Shown: positions 7,241 to 16,335, numbered from the stretch's first letter. The stretch is 21,360 nucleotides of DNA from DYTH01 sp964552725 (GCA_964552725.1 CAZKHU010000050.1:1-21360), one strand, 5' to 3'. Notes: a model not told the origin generated them from the sequence alone. Numbers and translations: made by a program.

Positions 7241-8500
7241 CTATTTTTTCAAAAAATCAGGGATATTTTCCCCTCTGATCAGATCCTCTTTTGTCTCCCT
7301 TTCCCGTATCAGATGCCAGTTCGCAGCGCAAACCAATACTTCCGGCGCCCGGGGACGAGAATTGTAGTTCGAAGACATGGTGAATCCATACGCCCCGGCG
7401 CTCATAACCGCCAGCAGTTCGCCTCTTTCCAGCGCCTTCAGCCGACGACCTTTGGCCAGAAAATCACCGGATTCGCAGATTGGACCGACAATGTCCGCCG
7501 TAACCTCTTCCCGCTCCGTCAATTTGACAGGCAGCAGCTTGTGAAAGGAACCGTACAGACTGGGGCGAATCAGGTCGTTCATTCCAGCATCGACAACAAA
7601 GAATTTCTTTGCCCCGTTTTCTTTTTTATAAAGCACCCGGGTAACAAGAATTCCCGCATTGCCTACCAGCACGCGGCCCGGTTCAAAGATGAAGGTGCAG
7701 CCCAGATCGCTGGCCGCCTCGATAATGGCCCGGGCATATTCAGACGGCAGCGGGGGGGTCTCCTGGTCGTAGGAAATGCCCAAACCTCCGCCCAGATCGA
7801 GATAGCGGATTGCAATCCCCTCATTCCGCAGGGTGTGGATTATTGCCCTCAGACGGTCAAGCGCATCCATGAACGGCAGTATTTTCGTTATCTGGGAACC
7901 GATGTGACAGCTTACCCCCTTTATGTCGATATTCTTCAACACAGCCGCCTGCCGGTATGCCAGCAGCGAGCCTTCAACATCGATTCCGAATTTGTTTTCT
8001 TTTAAGCCCGTGGAAATGTGCGGATGGGTTTCAGGATTTACATCCGGATTGACGCGAATGGCGATTCCCGCGCGGATGCCAAGTTTGCCGGCCCGTTCGT
8101 TGATGATCTCCAATTCGTGAAGAGATTCAATATTGAACATTAAAATCCCGGCAGTGAGGGCAAAATCTATTTCGTCATCCCGTTTTCCCACGCCGGAATA
8201 GACGATTCGCGCGGGATCGATGCCGGCCTTCAAGGCGCGGTACAGCTCCCCGCCGGAGACGATGTCCGCGCCGCCGCCCTCATTGGCAAAACTCTTCAGA
8301 ATCGCAATATTGGAGTTTGATTTAACTGCAAAACAGATCAGATGGGGAATTCCCGCGAAGGCCTCGGTGAATGCCGTAAAATGGCGCTTCAGCGTACGGG
8401 CGCTGTACAGGTAAAAGGGCGTTCCGATTTCCCGCGCGATTTCCTCGACGGGAACCTCCTCGCAATACAGATCATTGTCCTTGTAATTAAAATAATTCAT
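7241..8500 (-). CDS. lysA: Diaminopimelate decarboxylase
   Basis: This PLP enzyme decarboxylates meso-DAP to lysine. Seen in the sequence: the alanine-racemase-like barrel with the PLP lysine in CFAVKSNSN (Lys60), the GSQI segment, the phosphate-binding EPGR, and the CESGD motif of the C-terminal domain that supplies the active-site Cys across the dimer. At 419 residues it has the usual length. The ATG at 8500 overlaps the stop of the upstream small lipoprotein gene as ATGA, which implies translational coupling. It is followed by dapA and dapB, so the first and last lysine steps are co-expressed. Confidence 0.97.
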   Translation of the reverse strand: MNYFNYKDNDLYCEEVPVEEIAREIGTPFYLYSARTLKRHFTAFTEAFAGIPHLICFAVKSNSNIAILKSFANEGGGADIVSGGELYRALKAGIDPARIVYSGVGKRDDEIDFALTAGILMFNIESLHELEIINERAGKLGIRAGIAIRVNPDVNPETHPHISTGLKENKFGIDVEGSLLAYRQAAVLKNIDIKGVSCHIGSQITKILPFMDALDRLRAIIHTLRNEGIAIRYLDLGGGLGISYDQETPPLPSEYARAIIEAASDLGCTFIFEPGRVLVGNAGILVTRVLYKKENGAKKFFVVDAGMNDLIRPSLYGSFHKLLPVKLTEREEVTADIVGPICESGDFLAKGRRLKALERGELLAVMSAGAYGFTMSSNYNSRPRAPEVLVCAANWHLIRERETKEDLIRGENIPDFLKK

Positions 8501-8691
8501 TTTTTAATTCTCTCTGACAGTTGGGCATCGGAAGACAGCGAACTGAAATGCTGCCCGCCGACAACAGACATTGAATGGCTCAGAACCGGTTTTGACGGTT
8601 TTGGATCCCCTTTTTTCCCGCATCCATAAAAGAACATTGGTAGAATTGCGAAAAACAAAACCGCCCAGGGCAACGATTTCCCGGCTTTCAT
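8497..8691 (-). CDS. Small LptM-like lipoprotein
   Basis: This is a 64-residue protein with a signal peptide (basic MKAGK, then hydrophobic to about residue 23) and a lipobox ending FYGC, with Cys24 as the lipidation site, followed by GKKGDP. The Cys-Gly-x-Lys-Gly pattern resembles LptM (formerly YifL), a small outer-membrane lipoprotein that in E. coli assists LptD assembly and lies next to dapF, another DAP gene. Here it overlaps argH upstream and lysA downstream by ATGA junctions, the typical place for this family in Desulfobacterota as far as I recall. The lipoprotein call is firm from the sequence; the LptM role is by analogy. Confidence 0.82.
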   Translation of the reverse strand: MKAGKSLPWAVLFFAILPMFFYGCGKKGDPKPSKPVLSHSMSVVGGQHFSSLSSDAQLSERIKK

Positions 8692-10073
8692 CTTCGTTTA
8701 CTCTCGATTTCCGCAATTCGCGCGCGGACCGTTTCTTCTGCAGTCCCGCCTCTCTCTTTCCGGGCGCCGACCGATTGTTTTGCGGTCAGACACTCGAAGA
8801 CATCTTCATCGAAAACACTGCAAAAATCAAGAAACTCCTGCATGGAAAGTTCCGAAAGCCCTTTCCTGTTTTTCAAGCAATAGGCGACGATTTTCCCGAC
8901 AATGCCATGGGCCTCGCGAAACGGCGTCCCCTTGCGGACAAGATATTCGGCAATGTCGGTAGCCGTGGAAAAGCCTCCTTCGGCGCCGGCCGCCATCCGT
9001 TCCCTTCTAAAGGCAATGTGGCCGATCATCATCGTGAAAATCCGCAAAGAAGCCTTCGTCGTGTCAACCGCATCAAAAAGCGCCTCCTTGTCCTCCTGCA
9101 AATCACGGTTATAGGTCGTAGGCAGTCCCTTGAGCAGCGTCATGACTGCCAAAAGATCGCCGTAAACGCGACCCGTTTTGCCCCTGATCAGCTCCGCCAC
9201 ATCCGGATTCTTCTTTTGCGGCATGATGCTGCTTCCGGTTGTAAAGGAATCGGCAATCTCGATATAGCCGAACTCGTCCGTCGACCAGAGAATCAGATCC
9301 TCGCAAAACCGGCTCAAGTGGGTCATTGTCAGTGACGATACAAAAATGAATTCGGCAACGAAATCCCGGTCGGAGACCGTGTCCATGCTGTTTTCGGTTA
9401 CCCGCGGAAACTTGAGGAGGCGGGCGACATATTTGCGGTCAATGGGCAATCCGGTTCCGGCGAGGGCCGCCGCCCCCAACGGCATTACGTTCACCCGCAC
9501 GCGGCAATCATTGAGGCGCGACAAGTCACGCTCGAACATTTCCCAGAAGGAAAGCAGATAATGAGACAAAAGAACCGGTTGAGCCTTCTGCATGTGGGTG
9601 TAACCAGGAAGAATAACGCCGAGTTCCTTTTTTGCCTGTTCCAGGAGAGCCCCTTGCAGATTGCGTACAAGAATAATGAAGTCGTCGATTTCCGCCCGCA
9701 GGTAAAGACGGGTATCGAGGGCAACCTGATCATTCCTGCTTCTTGCAGAATGAAGTTTCCCTCCAACCTCGCCGATGCGGACAGTGAGCGCCTTTTCGAT
9801 TGCCATGTGGATGTCTTCATCATCGGGATTGAAGAAAAACCGTTCCTCTTCGATATCCTTCAGTATCTCTTTCAAGCCGGCAATGATCTGGCGACATTCG
9901 CTTTTCTGCACAATCCCCTGCCTGGCAAGCATCCGCGCGTGGGCGATGCTGCCCTCGATATCGTGCCGGTAAAGGCGGCGATCATAATGCAGCGAAGCGG
10001 TAAACGCCTCAACCTCTTTGTCGGTATCTTCGCTGAAGCGCCCTCCCCAGGGCTTTTCCAACTTTTGAGTCAT
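8688..10073 (-). CDS. argH: Argininosuccinate lyase
   Basis: It cleaves argininosuccinate to arginine and fumarate, the last step of arginine synthesis. Seen in the sequence: the start of the fold at KPWGGRFSE, the HSARSRNDQV segment, GYTHMQKAQPV and the fumarase/lyase signature GSSIMPQKKNP. I chose the ATG at 10073, which follows GGGGGA five bases upstream and gives 461 residues. An ATG at 10088 overlapping the argG stop, or a TTG at 10091, would add five or six residues. The stop overlaps the following lipoprotein gene (ATGA). Confidence 0.96.
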   Translation of the reverse strand: MTQKLEKPWGGRFSEDTDKEVEAFTASLHYDRRLYRHDIEGSIAHARMLARQGIVQKSECRQIIAGLKEILKDIEEERFFFNPDDEDIHMAIEKALTVRIGEVGGKLHSARSRNDQVALDTRLYLRAEIDDFIILVRNLQGALLEQAKKELGVILPGYTHMQKAQPVLLSHYLLSFWEMFERDLSRLNDCRVRVNVMPLGAAALAGTGLPIDRKYVARLLKFPRVTENSMDTVSDRDFVAEFIFVSSLTMTHLSRFCEDLILWSTDEFGYIEIADSFTTGSSIMPQKKNPDVAELIRGKTGRVYGDLLAVMTLLKGLPTTYNRDLQEDKEALFDAVDTTKASLRIFTMMIGHIAFRRERMAAGAEGGFSTATDIAEYLVRKGTPFREAHGIVGKIVAYCLKNRKGLSELSMQEFLDFCSVFDEDVFECLTAKQSVGARKERGGTAEETVRARIAEIESKRR

Positions 10074-10087
10074 ATTCCCCCGCTGCA

Positions 10088-11305
10088 TCAAATCTGACTG
10101 CGAGAATTCATGGCCGCCATAATCTTCAGACGCAGGGCGTTGAGGCGGATAAATCCTGTTGCGTCCTTCTGGTTATAAACCCTGTCTTTCTCAAATGTTG
10201 CAACATCCTCACTGTAAAGGGAAAAGGGAGATTTCCTCCCGACCACAATGCAGTTTCCCTTGTAGAGCTTAAGGCGGGCGGTCCCGGTCACATGCTCCTG
10301 AGTTTCGTCTACGAAGCGCTGCATAACCTTCATCTCCGGGGAAAACCAGAAGCCATTGTAAACGAGCTGGGCGTATTTGGGAAGCAGCGAATCGCGCAGC
10401 ATCATCACCTCGCGATCCATGGCAATGGATTCCACCGCGCGATGAGCGGCCCAGAGTACCGTTCCCCCGGGAGTCTCGTAAACCCCGCGGGATTTCATCC
10501 CGACAAAGCGGTTTTCCACCATATCAACACGGCCAATCCCGTTTTTCCCGGCAATTTCATTGAGGCGATCGAGGAGAACGGCGGGCTGCATGGCCACCCC
10601 ATCAACGGATACCGGGATCCCGTCCTCAAAGCCGATCTCTATATAGGTCGGTTTGTCCGGCGCCTTTTCCGGGGAAACGCTCAGCACAAACATGTCTTCA
10701 TTCGGTTCCGCCCAGGGATCCTCGAGTATCCCGCCTTCATGGGAGATGTGCAGCAGGTTGCGGTCGCTGCTATAGGGTTTTTCTCTTGTCAGCGGCAGCG
10801 GTATCCCATGTTTGTCGGCGTAATCGAGCATCGACGAGCGGGAATCGAATTTCCAGTTGTCGTCCCGCCAGGCGGCAATAATATTTATCGCCGGGTTGAG
10901 CGCAAGGTAGGTCATCTCAAAGCGAACCTGATCGTTGCCTTTCCCGGTGGCCCCATGACAGACCGCATCGGCGCCCTCCAGCCTTGCAATCTCGAGCTGT
11001 CTCTTGGCGATGAGGGGCCGCGCCAGCGATGTTCCCAGCAGATAGGTTCCCTCGTATATCGCATTCGCCCGAAGGGCGGGGAAAACGAAGTCCTTCGCGA
11101 ATTCTTCCTTGAGATCGTCAATATATATCTTCGATGCCCCGGTATTGAGCGCCTTTTCCCGGAGACCGGACAGCTCTTCCTTCTGCCCGACATCGGCGGC
11201 AAAACAGATCACCTCGCAATTGTATGTCTCAAGCAGCCATTTCAGAATAACAGACGTATCCAGTCCACCCGAATAGGCAAGAACAACCTTCTTCACTTCG
11301 CTCAC
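10088..11305 (-). CDS. argG: Argininosuccinate synthase
   Basis: It joins citrulline and aspartate using ATP. Seen in the sequence: the PP-loop AYSGGLDTSV near the N-terminus, GKGNDQVRFE, and the conserved ITREKPYSSD-like and LEDPWAEP segments. The length of 405 residues is standard for the short-type enzyme. It begins with GTG at 11305, and AAGGAGG lies nine bases upstream, which supports this start. It lies 17 bp after argF and is followed at once by argH. Confidence 0.97.
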   Translation of the reverse strand: MSEVKKVVLAYSGGLDTSVILKWLLETYNCEVICFAADVGQKEELSGLREKALNTGASKIYIDDLKEEFAKDFVFPALRANAIYEGTYLLGTSLARPLIAKRQLEIARLEGADAVCHGATGKGNDQVRFEMTYLALNPAINIIAAWRDDNWKFDSRSSMLDYADKHGIPLPLTREKPYSSDRNLLHISHEGGILEDPWAEPNEDMFVLSVSPEKAPDKPTYIEIGFEDGIPVSVDGVAMQPAVLLDRLNEIAGKNGIGRVDMVENRFVGMKSRGVYETPGGTVLWAAHRAVESIAMDREVMMLRDSLLPKYAQLVYNGFWFSPEMKVMQRFVDETQEHVTGTARLKLYKGNCIVVGRKSPFSLYSEDVATFEKDRVYNQKDATGFIRLNALRLKIMAAMNSRSQI

Positions 11306-11322
11306 TTTACTATCCTCCTTGT

Positions 11323-12234
11323 TTATTGCATCAATATTTCCATGATGGCCTTCTGGACGTGCAGCCGGTTTTCCGCCTCGTCAAAGACAACGGAACGGGG
11401 GCCGTCAATAACCTCGGCGGCAATCTCTTCCCCCCGGTGCGCGGGCAGGCAGTGCATGACAATAACGTCCTTCCCGGCTTTGTCGACAAGCTCCTGGCTA
11501 ACCTGAAATGCATGAAATTTCTTGATCTTCTCTTCCCTTTGTTCTTCCTGCCCCATGCTTACCCAGACATCGGTGTAAATCACGTCGGCATCCCGGACGG
11601 CCAGAAAAGGATCCCGGTGCAGGGAGACCCCCAGCGGCGCCTCGGCTTTCGCCTTTTCCATGATGGCCGGATCCGGATCATACCCGTCAGGACAGGCCAG
11701 GTCAAGGTGAAAGGGGAGTTTTGAGGCGGCAACTATCCACGAGTTTGCAATATTGTTCCCGTCCCCGACATAGGCTATTTTCAGCCCCTCGTAGCCTCCC
11801 CGCTTTTCGATAATCGTAAACAGATCAGTCAGAATCTGACAGGGATGAACCAGGTCTGTCAGGCCATTAATAACGGGGATCGTCGCAAATCGGGCAAACT
11901 CCTCAACGGAGTGGTGAGAATAGGTGCGGATCATCACCCCATCGAGGTAGCGCGACATTATCCGCGCCGTATCGGGCACAGTCTCCCCGCGGCCGATCTG
12001 AATATCGCGGCCGCTCAGAAATAAAGCGTTTCCGCCTAACTGATACATGCCGACTTCAAAAGATATTCTCGTCCGCGTCGATGACTTGTCAAAAATCATT
12101 CCCAGCGTTTTACCCTTCAACGGCTCAGTCTTTTGGCCCGCCTGCAAAAGTTTCTTCAGCCGACCCGCCCCCTCGAAAATGGCGTCATAATCACTCTTTT
12201 CCAGGTCATAACCGCTTATCAAATCCTTTTTCAT
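11323..12234 (-). CDS. argF: Ornithine carbamoyltransferase
   Basis: It transfers the carbamoyl group from carbamoyl phosphate to ornithine, giving citrulline. Seen in the sequence: the carbamoyl-phosphate motif KSSTRTRISFE, HPCQILTDL and the ornithine-loop HCLPAHRGEE. The length of 303 residues is normal for an anabolic OTC. The ATG at 12234 overlaps the argD stop (ATGA). The position inside argBDFGH supports the biosynthetic rather than the catabolic role. Confidence 0.97.
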   Translation of the reverse strand: MKKDLISGYDLEKSDYDAIFEGAGRLKKLLQAGQKTEPLKGKTLGMIFDKSSTRTRISFEVGMYQLGGNALFLSGRDIQIGRGETVPDTARIMSRYLDGVMIRTYSHHSVEEFARFATIPVINGLTDLVHPCQILTDLFTIIEKRGGYEGLKIAYVGDGNNIANSWIVAASKLPFHLDLACPDGYDPDPAIMEKAKAEAPLGVSLHRDPFLAVRDADVIYTDVWVSMGQEEQREEKIKKFHAFQVSQELVDKAGKDVIVMHCLPAHRGEEIAAEVIDGPRSVVFDEAENRLHVQKAIMEILMQ

Positions 12235-13433
12235 TGTTCCCCCAGCGCCTCATCCAGTATTTGAACAGCCCGATCCACATCGTCTTTGGCAATGATCAAC
12301 GGCGGCACAAAACGCAGGACGTTTCCGCTTGTACAATTTATCAGGAGCCCCTTTTCCATGCATTTCAAAACCAGATTCGCGCCGGGTGAAGCAAGCTCGA
12401 CGCCGATCATCAGGCCCTTCCCCCGCACCTCGCGAATGACGGGATGTTTTTCTTTAAGCATAGAGAGCCTGGAGAGAAAATACCGGCCGACAAGTCTGCT
12501 GTTATCGACGACCCCTTCCTCCAGAATCGTCTGCATTGCGGCAAGGGCGGCCGCGCAGGCTAACGGGTTCCCACCGAATGTCGAGCCATGGCTCCCGGGG
12601 ACAAACGCCGCCGCAATGTGTTCTCTGGCCAGCATTGCCCCGATCGGAAAACCGTTCCCCAATGCCTTGGCAAGGGTCATGATGTCGGGTACAACACCCT
12701 CATGGTCACAGGCAAAAAGCATCCCCGTCCGTCCCAGACCCGTCTGTATTTCATCGACAATCATCAGAATGCCGTGTTCATCGCAGATTTTCCGAATCCC
12801 CTGTAGATATCCCTCATCGGGGACGACAACCCCCCCCTCCCCCTGAATCGGCTCGACAATTACCCCGCAGGTCTTTTCGGTGATGGCGGCCTCCAGAGCC
12901 GGCAGGTCATTGTAGGGGACATAATGGAAACCCTCGGGAAGAGGGCCGAATCCCGCCTGTAAATTCTCCTGGCCGGTTGCCGTAACCGTAGCCAGCGTTC
13001 GGCCGTGAAAGGAGTTGCGCATCGTGATAAACTCGTTTCTGCCGGGCATATTTTCCGATGCGTATCTTCTGGCAAGCTTTATCGCAGCTTCATTGGCCTC
13101 GGCGCCGCTGTTGCAGAAAAAAACCTTGTCCAGCGGGGAATTCTCGACAAGAAGGGCAGCCAGAAGAATCTGCGGGGCAATGTGATAGTAGTTGGAGATG
13201 TGCGTAAGGTTTTCGACCTGTTCCTTGATAGCCGCAACTACCCGGGGATGGGAATGGCCAAGAGCGCAAACGGCAATCCCCGCAACAAAATCGAGATACG
13301 AACGGCCTTCGCTGTCCCAGAGATGAACGCCCAACCCCCTGGTAATGACAACGGGAAACCGCTTGTAGTTTGCAATTACGTATTTGTCGGAGAGCTCCAG
13401 CCACTCTTCCTTTTTCATCTCAATTTCTTTCAT
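12231..13433 (-). CDS. argD: Acetylornithine aminotransferase
   Basis: This class-III PLP aminotransferase makes N-acetylornithine from the semialdehyde and glutamate. Seen in the sequence: the N-terminal YLDFVAGIAVCALGHSHP, the cofactor-binding NSGAEANEAAIKLAR, VEPIQGEGG, the Asp of VDEIQTGLGRTG, the PLP lysine in LAKALGNGFPIGA and the STFGGNPLA loop. I chose the ATG at 13433, with AGAGG upstream; a GTG directly before it (13436) and an ATG at 13418 are alternatives. The length is about 400 residues. In E. coli ArgD also acts as succinyl-DAP aminotransferase (DapC); here the co-transcribed lysine genes lack an aminotransferase, so a dual role is conceivable but unproven. Confidence 0.95.
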   Translation of the reverse strand: MKEIEMKKEEWLELSDKYVIANYKRFPVVITRGLGVHLWDSEGRSYLDFVAGIAVCALGHSHPRVVAAIKEQVENLTHISNYYHIAPQILLAALLVENSPLDKVFFCNSGAEANEAAIKLARRYASENMPGRNEFITMRNSFHGRTLATVTATGQENLQAGFGPLPEGFHYVPYNDLPALEAAITEKTCGVIVEPIQGEGGVVVPDEGYLQGIRKICDEHGILMIVDEIQTGLGRTGMLFACDHEGVVPDIMTLAKALGNGFPIGAMLAREHIAAAFVPGSHGSTFGGNPLACAAALAAMQTILEEGVVDNSRLVGRYFLSRLSMLKEKHPVIREVRGKGLMIGVELASPGANLVLKCMEKGLLINCTSGNVLRFVPPLIIAKDDVDRAVQILDEALGEQ

Positions 13434-13453
13434 CACCCGCCTCTTGCCCGTTT

Positions 13454-14344
13454 CTATATCACTATCTCTGTGCCGATTCCCTGATCGGTAAACATCTCCA
13501 GCAAAATCGTGTGCTTGACCCGTCCATCCAGTATGTGGGTTTTACCGACCCCCGAATTCAGGGCCTTCAGACAGCATTTTATCTTGGGGTACATGCCGCC
13601 GGAGATTGTTCCGTCATCGATCATCCGCCTTGCCATTCGATCATCCATTGTATGGATAAGATTTTTCTCCTTGTCAAGAACCCCCGGAACGTCGGTAAGC
13701 AGAATCAGTTTCTCGGCGCCGAGCGCTGTTGCTACTGCGCCCGCAACCAGATCGGCGTTGATATTGTAGGTCTCCCCATTGTCCCCGATTCCCGTGGGCG
13801 CAATAACAGGGATCACACCATCCGCCATAAGGGTGTTGAGAATAGAGGCGTTTACCTCCTTGACCTTGCCGACAAGACCGAGATCGATGATTTCCGGAGG
13901 CGTATCTTTTGCCTTTTCGGCGCTCAGGAAATACTTTTCCGCACGGATCAGGTTGGCGTCCTTGCCGCTCAATCCGATCGCCCGGCCGCCATGCCTGTTA
14001 ATCAAGCCGACTATTTCCTTGTTGACCTTCCCGACGAGAACCATTTCAACGATATCCATTGTCTCTTCATCGGTCACCCTCATCCCCTGGATGAACTGCG
14101 ATTCCTTGCCCAGCTTCTTCAGAACGCTTCCTATTTGCGGCCCGCCGCCGTGCACGACGACCGGATGGATGCCGATATACTTCATCAAAAGCACATCCCG
14201 GGCGAAATTATCTTTCAAATCCTCGTCAACCATCGCGTGTCCGCCATACTTTATGACAACCGTCCGGTTGAAGAAACGGCGTATATAAGGGAGGGCCTCA
14301 ACCAGAATATTCGCCCTCTCTACAAATTCAGTCATATCTTCCAT
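13454..14344 (-). CDS. argB: Acetylglutamate kinase
   Basis: It phosphorylates N-acetylglutamate, the second and often feedback-controlled step of arginine synthesis. Seen in the sequence: the amino-acid-kinase core KYGGHAM, the VVHGGGPQI glycine loop, the substrate-binding TDEETMDIVEMVL-type segment, INADLVAGAVA and LTDVPGV. It is 296 residues long, with an N-terminal helix before the core, as in hexameric arginine-sensitive NAGKs; the extra helix suggests arginine feedback inhibition (inference). The ATG at 14344 follows GGGAG. It lies 15 bp after hslU, with no room for a separate promoter. Confidence 0.96.
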   Translation of the reverse strand: MEDMTEFVERANILVEALPYIRRFFNRTVVIKYGGHAMVDEDLKDNFARDVLLMKYIGIHPVVVHGGGPQIGSVLKKLGKESQFIQGMRVTDEETMDIVEMVLVGKVNKEIVGLINRHGGRAIGLSGKDANLIRAEKYFLSAEKAKDTPPEIIDLGLVGKVKEVNASILNTLMADGVIPVIAPTGIGDNGETYNINADLVAGAVATALGAEKLILLTDVPGVLDKEKNLIHTMDDRMARRMIDDGTISGGMYPKIKCCLKALNSGVGKTHILDGRVKHTILLEMFTDQGIGTEIVI

Positions 14345-14359
14345 AAGCTCTCCCTCACA

Positions 14360-15748
14360 TTACAGAATATAACGGCTCAAGTCCTCGTCTTCGACAATTT
14401 CGTCTAACTGTTCGGATACATAATCGGCGTCTATCACCACTTCCTGCCCATTCATCTCCGGGGCATCAAAGGATATCTTGTCGAGGAGGCTCTCCATGAT
14501 TGTATGAAGACGACGCGCCCCGATATTTTCGGCGCGGTCATTCACCAGCGTCGCGGTTTCGGCGATCGCGGCAATCGCGTCTTCCTTGAAGACAAGGATT
14601 ACCCCCTCGGTTGCCATAAGCTCCGTGTACTGCTTGACGAGGGCGTTATGCGGCTCCGTAAGTATCCGAATGAATTCTTCCTTGCCGAGAGAATCGAGTT
14701 CCACGCGTATGGGGAAGCGCCCCTGCAGCTCCGGTATCAGGTCGGATGGTTTTGTAGAGCTGAAGGCGCCCGCGGCAATGAACAGGATGTGATCGGTGCG
14801 GACAATCCCGTAGCGGGTGCTTACCGTCGAACCCTCAACGATCGGCAGCAGGTCGCGCTGCACCCCTTCCCTCGACACATCCGGCCCATGAGAACCATCA
14901 TCGCCGACGATTTTGTCTATCTCGTCGAGAAAGACAATCCCCGTCTGTTCAACGCGTTCAATCGCCGTCTTGGTAACCTTTTCCATGTCTACAAGGCGCT
15001 GCGCCTCTTCATCCACCAGCTTCTCAAGGGCCTCCTTCACCTTCATCCGCTGCTTTTTCTTCTTCTGCGGGAAGATATTTCCGAGCATGTCCTTGATATT
15101 CAACCCCATATCCTCCATGCCGGAAGCCGAGAATATTTCCACCATCGGACCGGTTCGTGATTCCGTTATCTCTATTTCGACAAAACGCTCGTCCAGATTG
15201 CCATCGCGAAGAAGCCGGCGCAGCTTGTCGCGGGTCGTGTCGGCAAAGTGAATGCGTCCTCCTTCCCCTTGCTCGGGCGTCTGAGCTTCAACGGGGATCA
15301 TTTCTACCACCCCTTCGTCGGTTGTCTTTTTAGGGAGCAGAATGTCGAGAAGACGATCTTCGGCAAGCTCGGAAGCTTTAGCGATAACCCTTCCCTGTTC
15401 CTCTTCCTTTACCATCCCTATCGCCTGCTCCAGCAAATCACGGATCATCGATTCCACATCCCGTCCGACATAGCCGACTTCCGTGAATTTGGAGGCTTCG
15501 ACCTTGATAAACGGGGAATTGTCTAATTTCGCCAGCCGCCTGGCAATTTCAGTTTTGCCCACGCCGGTAGGCCCGATCATAATAATATTCTTCGGCGATA
15601 TCTCATCCTTCATCTCTTCCGGGACATTCTGCCGACGCCAGCGGTTTCTGAGCGCTATCGCCACTGCCCTTTTGGCCTCGTGCTGCCCGATGATGTATTG
15701 GTCAAGTCTTTCGACGATTTTTCCGGGAGTTAAATCATTTTGTGCCAT
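14360..15748 (-). CDS. hslU: ATP-dependent protease ATPase subunit HslU (ClpY)
   Basis: This AAA+ unfoldase forms a hexamer that feeds proteins to HslV. Seen in the sequence: the N-terminal LTPGKIVERLDQYIIGQ, Walker A GPTGVGKT at residues 59-66, the pore motif GYVGRD, an inserted I-domain, Walker B IVFLDEIDKI, the sensor and arginine-finger regions, GARRLHTIME, and the C-terminal DLSRYIL tail that docks into HslV. The 462-residue length is typical. The ATG at 15748 lies inside the end of hslV (14-bp overlap), so the two subunits are translated together. Confidence 0.98.
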   Translation of the reverse strand: MAQNDLTPGKIVERLDQYIIGQHEAKRAVAIALRNRWRRQNVPEEMKDEISPKNIIMIGPTGVGKTEIARRLAKLDNSPFIKVEASKFTEVGYVGRDVESMIRDLLEQAIGMVKEEEQGRVIAKASELAEDRLLDILLPKKTTDEGVVEMIPVEAQTPEQGEGGRIHFADTTRDKLRRLLRDGNLDERFVEIEITESRTGPMVEIFSASGMEDMGLNIKDMLGNIFPQKKKKQRMKVKEALEKLVDEEAQRLVDMEKVTKTAIERVEQTGIVFLDEIDKIVGDDGSHGPDVSREGVQRDLLPIVEGSTVSTRYGIVRTDHILFIAAGAFSSTKPSDLIPELQGRFPIRVELDSLGKEEFIRILTEPHNALVKQYTELMATEGVILVFKEDAIAAIAETATLVNDRAENIGARRLHTIMESLLDKISFDAPEMNGQEVVIDADYVSEQLDEIVEDEDLSRYIL

Positions 15749-16331
15749 TTTTGTCTTTTTCCTTGTTTTTTGTAGGTTTATCTTCGTTTTCTTCCTCTAA
15801 ATCTATCTCTTCCGTGGTGATATGGTCATTGGTGTAGATGCAGATCTCGGAGGCAATTTTCACTGATTCCCGGGCAATTTCGGTTGCCGTCAACTCTGAA
15901 TAGCGCACCATCGCCCGCGCCGCCGCAAGGGCGTAAGGGCCTCCGGAACCAATGGCCATCACATTGTCGTCTGATTCGATAACATCGCCGTTTCCCGAAA
16001 TAATCAGAAACGAATCGCGGCTGACCGCGATCATCAACGCTTCAAGATGCCTGAGCACCCGGTCGGTTCTCCAGTCCTTGGTCAGTTCGACGGCAGCCCT
16101 GATCAGATTCCCCTTGTACTGTTCGAGTTTCTGGTCAAAACGGTCGAAAAGCGTGAAGGCGTCGGCCGTTGCCCCGGCAAACCCGACAATAACCTGGTCG
16201 TGATAGAGCCTGCGCACCTTTCTTGCCCCGTGTTTCATAACGGTTACGTCCATCGTAACCTGACCGTCACCGGCGACTGTAACCTTGCCCCGATGTTTTA
16301 CGGCAAGAATTGTTGTTCCGTGAATATTCAT
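15735..16331 (-). CDS. hslV: ATP-dependent protease proteolytic subunit HslV (ClpQ)
   Basis: This is a proteasome-beta-like Ntn hydrolase that degrades substrates unfolded by HslU. Seen in the sequence: MNIHG then TTILAV, so the catalytic Thr is residue 6 and a five-residue propeptide must be removed, then AGDGQVT, VMKHGARKVRRL and GFAGATADAFTLF. I chose the ATG at 16331, four bases after the xerC stop and with GAGGGA upstream; a start at 16376 would give an atypical leader and overlap xerC. The 198-residue product ends in a highly charged tail of about 22 residues, rich in Glu, Lys and Asp, beyond the usual end near ICIYTNDHI. The tail is encoded over the ribosome site and start of hslU. Confidence 0.96.
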   Translation of the reverse strand: MNIHGTTILAVKHRGKVTVAGDGQVTMDVTVMKHGARKVRRLYHDQVIVGFAGATADAFTLFDRFDQKLEQYKGNLIRAAVELTKDWRTDRVLRHLEALMIAVSRDSFLIISGNGDVIESDDNVMAIGSGGPYALAAARAMVRYSELTATEIARESVKIASEICIYTNDHITTEEIDLEEENEDKPTKNKEKDKNGTK

Positions 16332-16335
16332 TTTC

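Noticed and set aside
10292..11506. A 404-codon open frame on the plus strand opposite argG and argF.
   Set aside because: It lies antisense to two unmistakable enzymes, has no family-like motifs, and is explained by codon bias of the true genes.
13370..14407. A 345-codon open frame on the plus strand opposite argB.
   Set aside because: It is a shadow of argB, with no recognisable domain or ribosome site.
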